A stretch of DNA of 64,000 bases from Ammonifex thiophilus (GTDB taxonomy: Bacteria; Bacillota; Desulfotomaculia; Desulfotomaculales; Ammonificaceae), in contig NZ_QSLN01000001.1 of the NCBI RefSeq assembly GCF_003368535.1, positions 124,001-188,000 on the forward strand, given 5' to 3'. A program made the position numbers and the translations under genes. The notes under the pieces were generated by a model, which had not been told where the DNA came from, ran no database searches, and was given only the letters and a program-made list of their open reading frames with translations. Positions 15,204-23,137 of the stretch are shown piece by piece. Within the stretch, counting starts at the first letter, position 1; each line of letters opens with the position of its first letter.

Positions 15204-15894
15204 GCTGGATAACTACAAGCCTTTGCGGGATGTGGTTTTCGAGTCTCTGCGGGAAGCGATAATCAAGGGGATCCTCAAGCCGGGGGAAAGGCTCATGGAG
15301 CTCCAGTTGGCTGAAGAGTTGGGGGTGAGCCGCACCCCCGTGCGTGAGGCTTTGCGCAAGCTGGAGCTCGAAGGCCTGGTGGTGATGCTCCCGCGCCGGG
15401 GGGCCTACGTGGCTGGGCTTAGCGCCAAGGATATAGCCGACATCTTTGAGGTGCGGGCGGCTTTGGAGGCTTTGGCAGCCGGTCTGGCGGCGGAGCGCAT
15501 AACGGAGGAAGAGTTGGAGGCTTTGGAGCGCTCCCTGGTGGAGTTGGCCGAGGTCATGGAGACCAACGACCTGGAGGCCATCGTTTCTCTGGACACCCGT
15601 TTTCACGAGATCATATACCGGGCAAGCCGCAACGAGCGCCTGGTGCAGATCATTTCCAACCTTCAAGATCAAATCCACCGGTTTCGCCTGACCACTCTCT
15701 CCCGTCCCGGGCGCACCAAGGAGACCATCGAGGAGCACAAAAAGATAGTGGAGGCTATATCGGAGCGGCAGGCCGAGTTGGCGGCTCAGCTGGCCCGGGA
15801 GCACATAGAAAACGCCGAGAGTAGTCTGCTGGCAAGCCTTTTGCAGGAGGGGGAAAATGCTTCCCGCAATAGTGCTGGCAGGCGCCCCCAATGA
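15181..15894 (+). CDS. GntR-family (FadR subfamily) transcriptional regulator
   Basis: A 237-residue regulator. The N-terminal winged helix (LREAIIKGILKPGERLME, then LAEELGVSRTPVREALRKLE) is followed by an all-helical FCD ligand-binding domain with metal-site residues in DTRFHEIIYRAS and EEHKKIVEAI. FCD regulators sense small organic acids; the ligand is not predictable here. It overlaps ispE by 23 bases and the next gene by 38. Such long overlaps imply tight translational coupling, although the function is not obviously linked to isoprenoids. Confidence 0.9.
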   Translation: MRRLLPVKLDNYKPLRDVVFESLREAIIKGILKPGERLMELQLAEELGVSRTPVREALRKLELEGLVVMLPRRGAYVAGLSAKDIADIFEVRAALEALAAGLAAERITEEELEALERSLVELAEVMETNDLEAIVSLDTRFHEIIYRASRNERLVQIISNLQDQIHRFRLTTLSRPGRTKETIEEHKKIVEAISERQAELAAQLAREHIENAESSLLASLLQEGENASRNSAGRRPQ

Positions 15895-16615
15895 AGGGCG
15901 CCTGCGCGAGGTGAGCTCCGCCCCTTTCGAGGCCTTGATCGAGGTGGGAGGGAAGCCCCTTGCCGCTTACGTCCTGGACGCCCTTTTGGCGACCGAGGAC
16001 ATAAGCCGGATAGTAGTCGTGGCCCCGGAGCAACTGGCTCAAGTTTACCCTAGAAACGACCGGCTGACTTTTATCCCGCCTAAGGGCAAGCTTTTGGAAA
16101 ACCTGTCTTCCGCCTTGCCTCCGGTGGCCGATGCCCCCAAGGTCCTGGTGGTGACGGGAGACCTCCCTCTACTTACCCCCGCAGCGATTGGCGCTTTCCT
16201 TGGCCTGTGTCGGTCGAAGGCCGAGGTTTATTACCCGATCATACCTCGTTCGGTGTTGGAGAGGTGCTACCCGGGCATTAAGCGTACCTACGTGCGCCTG
16301 CGTGAGGGGGTATTCACCGGTGGAAACGTGGGCCTGGCTCGGCCGGCGGCCTTAGCCCGCTGCCTCAAGCAGGCGGAAAAGCTGGTGGCTTACCGCAAAA
16401 ACCCTCTGCGCCTGGCTTGGCTTTTGGGACCGGGGTTCCTTTTTCGCTTCCTGGCGGGCAAGCTTTCGTTGGCCGAGGCGGAAAGGAAAGCCTCGGAGTT
16501 GCTTGGAGTGCAGGGTAAGGCGGTGATAGCCGAAATACCCGAAATCGGGTTTGATGTGGACAAGCCTTCCGATTTGGCTTTGGTGCGCCGGCTTATGGAG
16601 TTTAAGCAAGTTTAA
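15857..16615 (+). CDS. MobA-like nucleotidyltransferase domain protein
   Basis: A 252-residue protein of the NTP-transferase (MobA-like) superfamily. The N terminus LPAIVLAGAPNEG is a loosened version of the nucleotide-binding LAGGxxxR motif. VLVVTGDLPLLTPAAI supplies the metal-binding Asp, and GFDVDKPSDLALVRRLM is the typical C-terminal NTP-transferase end. The missing Gly-Gly and Arg of the classic loop make the substrate uncertain. It overlaps the GntR gene by 38 bases. Similar proteins follow ispE in other Clostridia. Confidence 0.75.
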   Translation: MLPAIVLAGAPNEGRLREVSSAPFEALIEVGGKPLAAYVLDALLATEDISRIVVVAPEQLAQVYPRNDRLTFIPPKGKLLENLSSALPPVADAPKVLVVTGDLPLLTPAAIGAFLGLCRSKAEVYYPIIPRSVLERCYPGIKRTYVRLREGVFTGGNVGLARPAALARCLKQAEKLVAYRKNPLRLAWLLGPGFLFRFLAGKLSLAEAERKASELLGVQGKAVIAEIPEIGFDVDKPSDLALVRRLMEFKQV

Positions 16616-16672
16616 GCGCATAAAAGCGTGAGAATACCCTTAACAACGGCTGTTTACGGCGGATTATTTCGG

Positions 16673-16701
16673 TTGACAAGCTTTTGCACCCATAATATAA
16701 T
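16673..16701 (+). promoter_or_regulatory. Perfect consensus sigma-A promoter of dsrABD
   Basis: TTGACA (16673-16678), exactly 17 bp, TATAAT (16696-16701). Predicted transcript start is near 16708, about 170 bases upstream of dsrA. It is among the strongest promoters in the window, fitting high expression of the sulfite reductase. Confidence 0.85.
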
Positions 16702-16721
16702 CTCACTGAGATTTTCCGGGG

Positions 16722-16739
16722 TTGTGCGCGCAAGCACAA
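16722..16739. promoter_or_regulatory. Rex-like inverted repeat downstream of the dsr promoter
   Basis: An 18-bp site with TTGTGC and GCACAA arms 6 bp apart, at about +14 to +31 of the predicted transcript. The outer TTGTG...CACAA matches the redox regulator Rex's operator as known in Desulfovibrio (TTGTGAA-N4-TTCACAA); the inner AA/TT pairs differ. It could equally be a short RNA hairpin in the leader. Confidence 0.45.
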
Positions 16740-16815
16740 GATTTTACGGGGGGAAGGGTCTGGTCACAAAGAGAAGGAGGTGGATGAAAGGCCAGTAGCG
16801 TAGCCGGGAGGTATT

Positions 16816-16881
16816 ATGAGCGGGATGCAGGTGGCTATCTTTTTTAGAACTTCTACTGAGGAGAAAGGGGGCAGCGGTTGA
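16816..16881 (+). CDS. 21-codon upstream ORF coupled to dsrA
   Basis: Starts at ATG with GGGAGG 5 bases upstream, encodes MSGMQVAIFFRTSTEEKGGSG and stops at TGA 16879-16881. That stop overlaps the dsrA TTG start (16878-16880). The good ribosome site and the overlapping stop/start suggest a leader peptide whose translation helps start dsrA on its weak TTG codon. It may instead be a chance short frame. It carries no Cys or amino-acid run that would suggest classical attenuation. Confidence 0.4.
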   Translation: MSGMQVAIFFRTSTEEKGGSG

Positions 16882-18302
16882 AAGCCATGTTTAAGCCAAA
16901 AGTTCCCCAGAAAGAGATAAAGTACGAAGAGTTGCGCATCTACACGGACGAAGAGTTGCGCAATCCCACCGACGAGGAAATGAAAAACTTCAAGATTAAG
17001 CACGACATTCCCCTCCTGGAGCAGCTAGAATCGGGACCCTGGCCCAGCTATGTGGCGGACCTCAAGGTAGAAGCCTGGCGCCGCCGCAGGCTGGCTGATG
17101 ATCGGATGATGATCCCCCGCGATGTGGTGGAAGACCTCCTGGGTCAGGTAGAACTTTCCTTCGTCCATGGTGAGACCCACTGGAAGCATGGCGGTATCGT
17201 AGGCGTTATCGGTTACGGTGGCGGAGTTATCGGTCGCTACTCCGACCTCCCTGACAAGTTCCCCGGCATCGCCCACTTCCACACCATCCGTGTAAACCAG
17301 CCTGCCAGCAAGTTCTATAAGACCGATTTCCTGCGAGCCATCTGCGATCTCTGGGAGTTCCGCGGTAGCGGCATCTTGAACCTACATGGTTCCACTGGTG
17401 ACCTGGTCTTTCTGGGCACCACCACTGAGCAGTTGGAGCCTATCTTCCAGGAGATGGCCCACCACCTCAGTCAGGATCTGGGTGGCTCGGGTTCCAACCT
17501 ACGTACGCCCGAGTGCTGCGTGGGTAGGGCGCGCTGCGAGTACGCTTGCTACGACACTCAGGACGTCTGCTACGAACTCACCATGCATTACCAGGACGAG
17601 TTGCACCGTCCGGCCTTCCCCTACAAGTTCAAGTTTAAGTTCAGCGGTTGCCCCAACGACTGTGTGGCTTCTATCGCCCGCGCAGACCTGTCGGTTATCG
17701 GTATCTGGCGGGACAAGATCCGCATCGACCAGGACGCCGTACGGGCCTACATCAAGGGAGACCTCATTCCCAATGCTGGGGCGCACCGGGGCCGGGACTG
17801 GGGCAAGTTCGACATCCAGAAGGAGGTCATCGACCTCTGCCCCACCAAGTGCATGCGTCTGGAGGGTGAAGAGCTTTACATTGACGACGAGAACTGCGTC
17901 CGCTGCATGCACTGCATCAACGTGATGCCGCGGGCCCTGCGCCCGGGTACCGACACTGGTGCCTGTATCCTGGTGGGCGGCAAGGCTCCCATCCTAGAGG
18001 GTGCCCAGCTCTCCATGGTGCTGGTTCCCTTTATGAAGTTGGAGCCGCCTTACGACAACCTCAAGGAGCTCATCGATAAAATCTGGGAGATCTGGATGGA
18101 AGAAGGAAAGAACCGCGAGCGCCTAGGCGAGCTCATCCAGCGCATGGGTCTGTGGCGCTTCCTGGACGCTATCGGTTTGCCGCCGGCGCCGCAGATGGTC
18201 TGGCATCCGCGGACCAACCCCTACATCTTCTGGAAAGAAGAGGACGTGCCGGGCGGCTTCAAGCGCGACATCAACGACTACCGGTCGCGGCACGCAAGAT
18301 AA
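16878..18302 (+). CDS. dsrA: Dissimilatory sulfite reductase, alpha subunit
   Basis: A 474-residue subunit of siroheme sulfite reductase, the terminal enzyme that reduces sulfite toward sulfide in the cytoplasm. The siroheme/4Fe-4S ligands are visible as C-x5-C at residues 214-220 (CVGRARC) and C-x3-C at 258-262 (CPNDC). A ferredoxin domain follows, with CPTKC (321-325) and CVRCMHC (340-346). It is somewhat longer than the Desulfovibrio subunit (about 437). TTG 16878 is taken as the start; ATG 16887 is also possible. dsrB follows after 15 bases. Confidence 0.97.
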   Translation: MKAMFKPKVPQKEIKYEELRIYTDEELRNPTDEEMKNFKIKHDIPLLEQLESGPWPSYVADLKVEAWRRRRLADDRMMIPRDVVEDLLGQVELSFVHGETHWKHGGIVGVIGYGGGVIGRYSDLPDKFPGIAHFHTIRVNQPASKFYKTDFLRAICDLWEFRGSGILNLHGSTGDLVFLGTTTEQLEPIFQEMAHHLSQDLGGSGSNLRTPECCVGRARCEYACYDTQDVCYELTMHYQDELHRPAFPYKFKFKFSGCPNDCVASIARADLSVIGIWRDKIRIDQDAVRAYIKGDLIPNAGAHRGRDWGKFDIQKEVIDLCPTKCMRLEGEELYIDDENCVRCMHCINVMPRALRPGTDTGACILVGGKAPILEGAQLSMVLVPFMKLEPPYDNLKELIDKIWEIWMEEGKNRERLGELIQRMGLWRFLDAIGLPPAPQMVWHPRTNPYIFWKEEDVPGGFKRDINDYRSRHAR

Positions 18303-18317
18303 GGGAGGTGGGGAAGA

Positions 18318-19502
18318 ATGGGTCTTTCTACTACTCGGTTTGGCGTTTTCAATCCGGAAAAGCCGCATGAGAACCGCATAACGGACATAGGGCCGCGTCA
18401 CTTCTGGGAGTTTTTCCCGCCTATTATCCAGCGCAACTACGGCAAGTGGCTTTACCACGAGATTCTGGAGCCGGGCGTGCTGGTGCACGTGTCGGAGACG
18501 GGGGAGAAGGTCTATACGGTGCGCGTGGGCGGCATGCGCACCATGTCGGTAGCTTTCGTGCGGGAGATTTGTGATATCGCCGACAAGTATTGCGACGGTT
18601 ACGTACGCTTCACCACCCGCAACAACATCGAGTTCATGGTGGACAGCGAAGAGAAGCTAGAGGCGCTCAAGAAAGACCTGGCCAGCCGCAAGTTCTATTC
18701 CGGGAGCTACAAGTTCCCCATCGGCGGCACGGGGTGCAGCGTGACCAACATCGTGCACACGCAGGGTTACGTGCACTGCCACACGCCGGCCACCGACGCT
18801 TCTTCGGTGGTAAAGGCGCTCATGGACGAACTCTTCGAGTACTTCCAGAGTATGACCCTGCCGGCCAAGGTGCGGATCGCGCTGGCCTGCTGCCTTAACA
18901 TGTGCGGTGCCGTACACTGCTCGGATATCGCCATGGTGGGTATCCACCGCAAGCCTCCAGTAATCGACACCGAGTATGTGGCCAAGCTTTGCGAAATTCC
19001 CACGGTCATCGCTTCTTGCCCGCTGGGTGCCATATCTCCGGCCACCACGCCCGACGGCAAGAAGACGGTGAAGATCCGCGAGGACCGCTGCATGTTCTGC
19101 GGTAACTGCTACACCATGTGCCCGGCCCTGCCCATTGCCGACAAGGAAGGCGACGGTATCGCCATCGTGGCGGGCGGCAAGGTCTCCAACCGTATCTCGC
19201 CGCCGAAGTTCTCCAAGGTAGTAGTAGCCTACCTTCCCAACAACTTCCCGCGCTTCCCCGAGGTGTGCCAGACCGTCAAGAAGATCCTGGAGACCTATGC
19301 CAAGCACGCTCGGAAGTACGAACGGCTGGGTGACTGGGTCGAGCGGATCGGTTGGGAGAGGTTCTTTGAGCTCTGCGAGCTTCCCTTCACCTACCACCTG
19401 CTGGACGACTACCGCTTGGCTCTTGACACCTACCGGACCAGCACCCAGTTCCGGTTCACGGAGGCAGCTTGGGAGGTTTCTAAGGCGGCGCGCGGGATAT
19501 AG
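18318..19502 (+). CDS. dsrB: Dissimilatory sulfite reductase, beta subunit
   Basis: A 394-residue partner of DsrA in the alpha2beta2 enzyme. It carries the Cys ligands C154 (YVHCHTP) and C191-C192-x3-C196 (ACCLNMC) for the siroheme-coupled cluster. A ferredoxin insertion near residues 255-275 contains [18 protein letters not shown] follows AGGGAGG at good spacing. Length matches the family (about 380). Gene order dsrA-dsrB-dsrD is the usual one in sulfate and sulfite reducers. Confidence 0.97.
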   Translation: MGLSTTRFGVFNPEKPHENRITDIGPRHFWEFFPPIIQRNYGKWLYHEILEPGVLVHVSETGEKVYTVRVGGMRTMSVAFVREICDIADKYCDGYVRFTTRNNIEFMVDSEEKLEALKKDLASRKFYSGSYKFPIGGTGCSVTNIVHTQGYVHCHTPATDASSVVKALMDELFEYFQSMTLPAKVRIALACCLNMCGAVHCSDIAMVGIHRKPPVIDTEYVAKLCEIPTVIASCPLGAISPATTPDGKKTVKIREDRCMFCGNCYTMCPALPIADKEGDGIAIVAGGKVSNRISPPKFSKVVVAYLPNNFPRFPEVCQTVKKILETYAKHARKYERLGDWVERIGWERFFELCELPFTYHLLDDYRLALDTYRTSTQFRFTEAAWEVSKAARGI

Positions 19503-19526
19503 TAGAGTAAAAAGGGGTTGATTTGC

Positions 19527-19766
19527 ATGCTGGAGGACATCAAAAACGCCATCGTCGAGTACCTCACCAACGCTAAGAAGTCGAAGCACTACTTTAAAGA
19601 CATTGAAAAGGCCGTAAAACAGAAGTTTCCCAATGCCAGCGCACGCGACATTAAGAAGGCTTGCACCGAGTTGGTGAACGAGGACAAGGTGGCGTACTTC
19701 TCCACAGGCAGCACCACCATGTACTGCCTGAAGGGAAGGGAAGCCGAGACCACTGATATGGAGTAG
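19527..19766 (+). CDS. dsrD: DsrD, small winged-helix regulator of sulfite reductase
   Basis: A 79-residue protein with a winged-helix fold in Desulfovibrio, reported there to act as an allosteric activator of DsrAB rather than a DNA-binding repressor. Recognisable as MLEDIKNAIVEYL at the start and KVAYFSTGSTTMYCLKG near the end. It follows dsrB by 24 bases. I chose ATG 19527 over TTG 19518 because it matches the family start. dsrD is found in reductive, not oxidative, dsr systems, so the pathway here runs toward sulfide. Confidence 0.94.
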   Translation: MLEDIKNAIVEYLTNAKKSKHYFKDIEKAVKQKFPNASARDIKKACTELVNEDKVAYFSTGSTTMYCLKGREAETTDME

Positions 19767-19783
19767 CTTGGGCCTTGATGGCT

Positions 19784-19826
19784 GGCGGAGGCTGCCTTTC
19801 ACGGCGGCCTCCGCCTACTTTCCTTT
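19784..19826 (+). terminator. Terminator after dsrD
   Basis: GGCGGAGGC (19784-19792) pairs with GCCTCCGCC (19807-19815), followed by TACTTTCCTTT. It ends the dsrABD transcript; some read-through into the TPR gene is possible. Confidence 0.75.
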
Positions 19827-19854
19827 AGGGCGGGGCTTAAAGGGAGGGTTTTTA

Positions 19855-20493
19855 ATGGAGAAAGAAAGCGATTTCAGAAGGTTTGAGGCCGAGCAACAAG
19901 TAAGGCTGGGCGAGAATCCGGAATGTGCCACTTCTCTTTATAACCTGGGGGTTCTGGCCTTGCGGGAAGGGCGGCTGGAAGAGGCGGAGGACTATTTCCT
20001 GGAGGCCATTAGGAACGGGCTGAGGATGTTTGAAGCCTGGGTTAACTTGGGTTATATCTACTTTAAGCGGGGAGAGTTGGAGAAGGTCATCGAGGCTAAC
20101 AAGGCCGCCGTGGAGATCGAGCCGCGCTACTCGCGCGGTTATGCCAACCTCGGTTTCGCTTACCTGCAACTGGAGCATACAGAGGAGGCCATTGCGGCTT
20201 TGGAAAAGGCCTTGGAGCTGGAGCCCAGGATGGCTCAGGCTTGGTGCAACTTGGTGAGCGCCTACCTGCAGAAGGGGGATATCGATAAGGCTATAGAAGT
20301 GGGCAGGACCGCCGTAGAGGTGGCTCCTGACTTTGGACTGGCCCACAATAACTTGGCCTGCGCTTACTACCTGAAAGGAGACTACGAGCGGGCCGCTGAG
20401 CACCTGGAGTTGGCGCTCAAATATCATTTCCCCGTTCACCCCGAGTTTCAGGAAGCCTTGAAGCCTTACCTTAAGCGGGGGAAGGAAGAATGA
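19855..20493 (+). CDS. TPR-repeat protein next to dsr
   Basis: A 212-residue soluble protein with about five tetratricopeptide repeats (for example NLGVLALREGRLEEAEDYF, NLGYIYFKRGELEKVIEAN, NLGFAYLQLEHTEEAIAAL). TPRs build protein-protein scaffolds. ATG 19855 follows GGGAGG; the frame upstream to 19768 crosses the dsr terminator. It overlaps the YkgJ-type gene by 4 bases. Position directly behind dsrD suggests a link to assembly of the sulfite reductase, but that is inference from context. Confidence 0.85.
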   Translation: MEKESDFRRFEAEQQVRLGENPECATSLYNLGVLALREGRLEEAEDYFLEAIRNGLRMFEAWVNLGYIYFKRGELEKVIEANKAAVEIEPRYSRGYANLGFAYLQLEHTEEAIAALEKALELEPRMAQAWCNLVSAYLQKGDIDKAIEVGRTAVEVAPDFGLAHNNLACAYYLKGDYERAAEHLELALKYHFPVHPEFQEALKPYLKRGKEE

Positions 20494-21107
20494 GGGAAGA
20501 GGTTCGCGCCGCTTACGAAGAGTTGGTGGCTTGGACCGATCTCATCTTCGCCCAGATGTGTGAGAAGTTCGGCAGCCTGGTGAAATGTCGGCCCGGGTGC
20601 ACCGACTGTTGCTACGCCGTCTTCGGCCTTTTCCCGGTGGAGGCGGTGTACCTCAAAGAGAAGTTTGACGAGTTGCCGGAGGAGCAGCGTCAGGCGGCTC
20701 TGGAGCGGGCTGCCGAGGCGGAAGAGCAGCTCATGGAGCTTAAGCGCAAACTGGCCCGCCACCCGGACGACCCCTATATGCAGCACCGGATAATGGCCCG
20801 GGAGCGTGTCCGCTGCCCACTACTCGACGGTAAGGGCGAGTGCATCCTTTACTCCTTCCGCCCTTTGACCTGCCGGGTTTACGGTATCCCGGTGCTGGTT
20901 AAGGGCCGAGCTCAGATCTGCTGGAAAGCAGGATTTGAACCCGGCGAGAAGTACCCCACCTTCAATCTGGACACCGCCTACCGCGAGCTTTATCGCCTTT
21001 CCCAGGAGCTTCTGGGGGACGAAGAAAAGGCAGGGTTCTTGCTTTCCCTGCCCATGGTACTGCGTACCTCGGTAGAGGAGCTGCTATCTGGAAACTGGAA
21101 ACTCTAA
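20490..21107 (+). CDS. YkgJ-family Cys-cluster protein (putative metal/Fe-S binding)
   Basis: A 205-residue protein of the YkgJ/CxxCxxCC family, proposed to bind zinc or iron. Conserved parts are GCTDCCYAVFGLFPVE, CPLLDGKGECILYSFRPLTCRVYG and a later Cys in AQICWKAGF. Some family members act as metal-centre or methylation-related maturation factors; the role here is not established. ATGA overlap with the TPR gene indicates coupling, so the TPR-YkgJ pair may form one module serving DsrAB or its Fe-S clusters. It ends 3 bases before the stop of the convergent ferredoxin gene. Confidence 0.85.
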   Translation: MREEVRAAYEELVAWTDLIFAQMCEKFGSLVKCRPGCTDCCYAVFGLFPVEAVYLKEKFDELPEEQRQAALERAAEAEEQLMELKRKLARHPDDPYMQHRIMARERVRCPLLDGKGECILYSFRPLTCRVYGIPVLVKGRAQICWKAGFEPGEKYPTFNLDTAYRELYRLSQELLGDEEKAGFLLSLPMVLRTSVEELLSGNWKL

Positions 21108-21110
21108 ATC

Positions 21111-21413
21111 TTACCAGCCCCGGCAGCGACGGTGCTGACGGCACCTGCTTCTGCGGCGTTGGCAGCGACCGTACACGCCGGGCAAACTCGACGGAGCGGC
21201 TACACGGCCGCGTACTTCCATCGAGGAGGGTATAGATCCCTCCTTCGTAGCTATAATGGCCCCCTGAGGGCAGACTCTCAGGCAGGCTTGGCACTCCACG
21301 CACTTATTAGGATCAATCGAGGCCACGCCCTCTACCAGCGAAATGGCTCCCCGTCGGCAGGCGCTGAGACAGGTGCCGCAGCCGCTACAACGAGACTGGT
21401 CTACCACCATCAT
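21111..21413 (-). CDS. 2[4Fe-4S] ferredoxin with a Cys/Arg-rich tail
   Basis: A 100-residue protein. Residues 1-60 form a bacterial ferredoxin with two motifs, CSGCGTCLSAC and CVECQACLRVCPQG. The tail (about residues 78-100) is unusually rich in Arg, with three extra Cys and a His (GRCQRRRSRCRQHRRCRGW). Such a tail could bind nucleic acid, an acidic partner or a metal. ATG 21413 or 21410 may be used; the ribosome site AAGG is modest. It is the last gene of the leftward sulfur/selenium run. Confidence 0.85.
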   Translation of the reverse strand: MMVVDQSRCSGCGTCLSACRRGAISLVEGVASIDPNKCVECQACLRVCPQGAIIATKEGSIPSSMEVRGRVAAPSSLPGVYGRCQRRRSRCRQHRRCRGW

Positions 21414-21430
21414 TTTTATCAAGACCTTTC

Positions 21431-22546
21431 TTAAGAGTTTTTGAGCCGCAGTAAGGCTTCGGCGGCCAGATCTCTCACTCTGTACGTCAGGAAGCCGCCC
21501 CGAGTGTAGAAGCATACCTTCTCTTCGTCCTGCTTCAGGACCTCGAGCTGCGGGATGGCTTCTGTTATCCCTAGCATTCCTGCCAGCCGAACAGCGTAGC
21601 CGCGCACGGCTGGCTGGGGACTTTGTAGGAACTGCAGCAGGCGGGGGGTTATCTTGCGCAGGAGTTCCGGTTTGGCCTCGGCCACCCGGCTGAGCGCCCG
21701 CAGGACCGGTTCCTGTAGCGAAGGATCCTCCAGGAGCGGAAAGAGTCGGGGAAGGTAGCGGGCAAAGGTATCAGGGGCGCGAGCCACAGTCTCCCCTATG
21801 GCGTCAATGCAACCCCAAGGGGAGGCGCTGGAGTCGCCGAAGTGGTTGAAAAAGCCCTGAAAAACGGCTACCGCTGCTGCCGGCTGGCTCTCCAGCAAGC
21901 AGGCTAGCGTGCGGCCTAAAGCCTCAGCGGCGCGCAGACGGGTGAGTTCCTCCCCGGCGCAGAGAAGGCGCTGAAGATACCGAGTCACCTTCTTATCCTG
22001 CTGGGCAGCCGCGATTATGGGTTCCAAGCGGTACTCTGCTATCAGTCGCTCCACTTCCTGCTTGCTCAGAGGTATGGGAGGAGGAAGCGTCTCCTTTTCC
22101 CCTTTGGAGAATTTTACCGGCCGGGCGCCCTCGAACCTCTTCTTCAACCCTTCTCGAGCGATCTCCTGCAGATCTTCGTTCAGGCGCACAAAAAAGAGCG
22201 CCCCTTTAACCCGCCTTCCCTGCCACATCCCTTCCGGAACCACGAAATGCCCCTCTAAATGGTAGCCCTCAACTATTTCCTGGCGGTAATCTTCATCGGG
22301 TAAAAGGCTCCAGGCCAGGTCCCAGTCCAAATTACAGGCGAAGACCAAAGCGTCAACGAAGGCCGCGCCCAGGTTGCGCCCGGTGGCATCGTAAGCGTAG
22401 ACCGCGCCGCATTGGGGGCATTGCCCTACCGGCATAAGGGAGGGCCTTTCCGGAGGACTTATCTCCTGCGGCCGGGGTATAGGGAAGCGGCAGAAAGGGC
22501 AAAGGGCCGGCTCAATCTTCTGGTGCAGCTTCGGGGGCAAGGCCAT
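21431..22546 (-). CDS. HEAT-repeat protein with N-terminal zinc ribbon (DVU0298-like)
   Basis: A 371-residue protein. The N terminus has two CxxC pairs (CPFC and CPQC) like a zinc ribbon. A central helical part and C-terminal HEAT-type repeats follow (segments such as EPVLRALSRVAEAKPELL and AVRGYAVRLAGMLGITEAI). It resembles the DVU0298-type proteins of sulfate reducers, whose function is unknown to me. It sits 7 bases behind fmdB and 17 bases ahead of the ferredoxin gene on the same strand, so the three are likely co-transcribed. The family name is from memory, not a search. Confidence 0.65.
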   Translation of the reverse strand: MALPPKLHQKIEPALCPFCRFPIPRPQEISPPERPSLMPVGQCPQCGAVYAYDATGRNLGAAFVDALVFACNLDWDLAWSLLPDEDYRQEIVEGYHLEGHFVVPEGMWQGRRVKGALFFVRLNEDLQEIAREGLKKRFEGARPVKFSKGEKETLPPPIPLSKQEVERLIAEYRLEPIIAAAQQDKKVTRYLQRLLCAGEELTRLRAAEALGRTLACLLESQPAAAVAVFQGFFNHFGDSSASPWGCIDAIGETVARAPDTFARYLPRLFPLLEDPSLQEPVLRALSRVAEAKPELLRKITPRLLQFLQSPQPAVRGYAVRLAGMLGITEAIPQLEVLKQDEEKVCFYTRGGFLTYRVRDLAAEALLRLKNS

Positions 22547-22553
22547 GACCTTT

Positions 22554-22793
22554 TTAATCGTCCCTCCCGGGAATTTCGATGGTGGCGCAGGTGCTGCCCG
22601 GACCGCAGGATTTAGTGGTAATCTTAGGGCCCTTTCCCTTGGTTCCCATCACATAATTCACCCGACTTACAACCCGCTCCAGGTTGCGCGAGTGGCACTC
22701 CGGGCACTCGAGCACCACTTCCTCTTTAGGGTCGAGGAAGAGCTTTTCGAACAGGTGCCCGCAAGCAGAACATTTAAACTCGTAAATGGGCAT
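22554..22793 (-). CDS. FmdB-family zinc-ribbon protein
   Basis: A 79-residue protein beginning MPIYEFKCSACGHLFEKL with the second CxxC in ECPECHS, the standard FmdB/CxxC_CXXC_SSSS pattern. FmdB was named as a putative regulator of formamidase and is common in anaerobes; its true role is unclear. Three further Cys-rich residues lie near the C terminus (KSCGPGSTCA). ATG follows GGAGGGAC. The 98-bp gap to tusA holds no confident promoter. Confidence 0.88.
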   Translation of the reverse strand: MPIYEFKCSACGHLFEKLFLDPKEEVVLECPECHSRNLERVVSRVNYVMGTKGKGPKITTKSCGPGSTCATIEIPGRDD

Positions 22794-22891
22794 GACGGCA
22801 TGTCCCTCCGGTGGGTCTGCTCTTTTACCCTATAGCTTAGCAGGAGCGCGGGAGAAAGTCTATTGGTTGTTGGTAACCAGTGCGCGGGGAA

Positions 22892-23116
22892 CTACTTCTC
22901 CAGAAGCAAAGTGTACTCGGGACCTTCCCCTTGCACGGTTACGGCCCAGCCTCGGCTTCGAGCCAGCCTGCTTATGTTCTCCTTGGAAGCCCCTGAATCT
23001 ACCAGGACCTTTATCCTTCCTTTCCCTCCTAAGCGCTCCATTTCCCGCTTTACCATCAGCACCGGCTCGGGACAAAGCAAACCGCGTGCGTCAACCAGGC
23101 TTTCCACTATTGCCAC
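22892..23116 (-). CDS. TusA/SirA-like sulfur-carrier protein
   Basis: A 74-residue TusA-family protein with the persulfide-carrying CPEP motif (DARGLLCPEPVLMVKREM, Cys 15). TusA proteins pass sulfur, and in some bacteria selenium, between enzymes in the cytoplasm. It lies 21 bases downstream of yedE on the same strand; yedE-tusA pairs are typical of selenium-utilising bacteria. With tRNA-Sec in the same window, a selenium-delivery role is favoured over thiouridine synthesis or sulfur oxidation. Confidence 0.92.
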   Translation of the reverse strand: MAIVESLVDARGLLCPEPVLMVKREMERLGGKGRIKVLVDSGASKENISRLARSRGWAVTVQGEGPEYTLLLEK

Positions 23117-23137
23117 CTCCTCACATATTTTGCTTCG

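Noticed and set aside
18657-19802. Leftward 381-codon frame opposite dsrB and dsrD
   Set aside because: Antisense shadow; dsrB and dsrD are unmistakable on the other strand.
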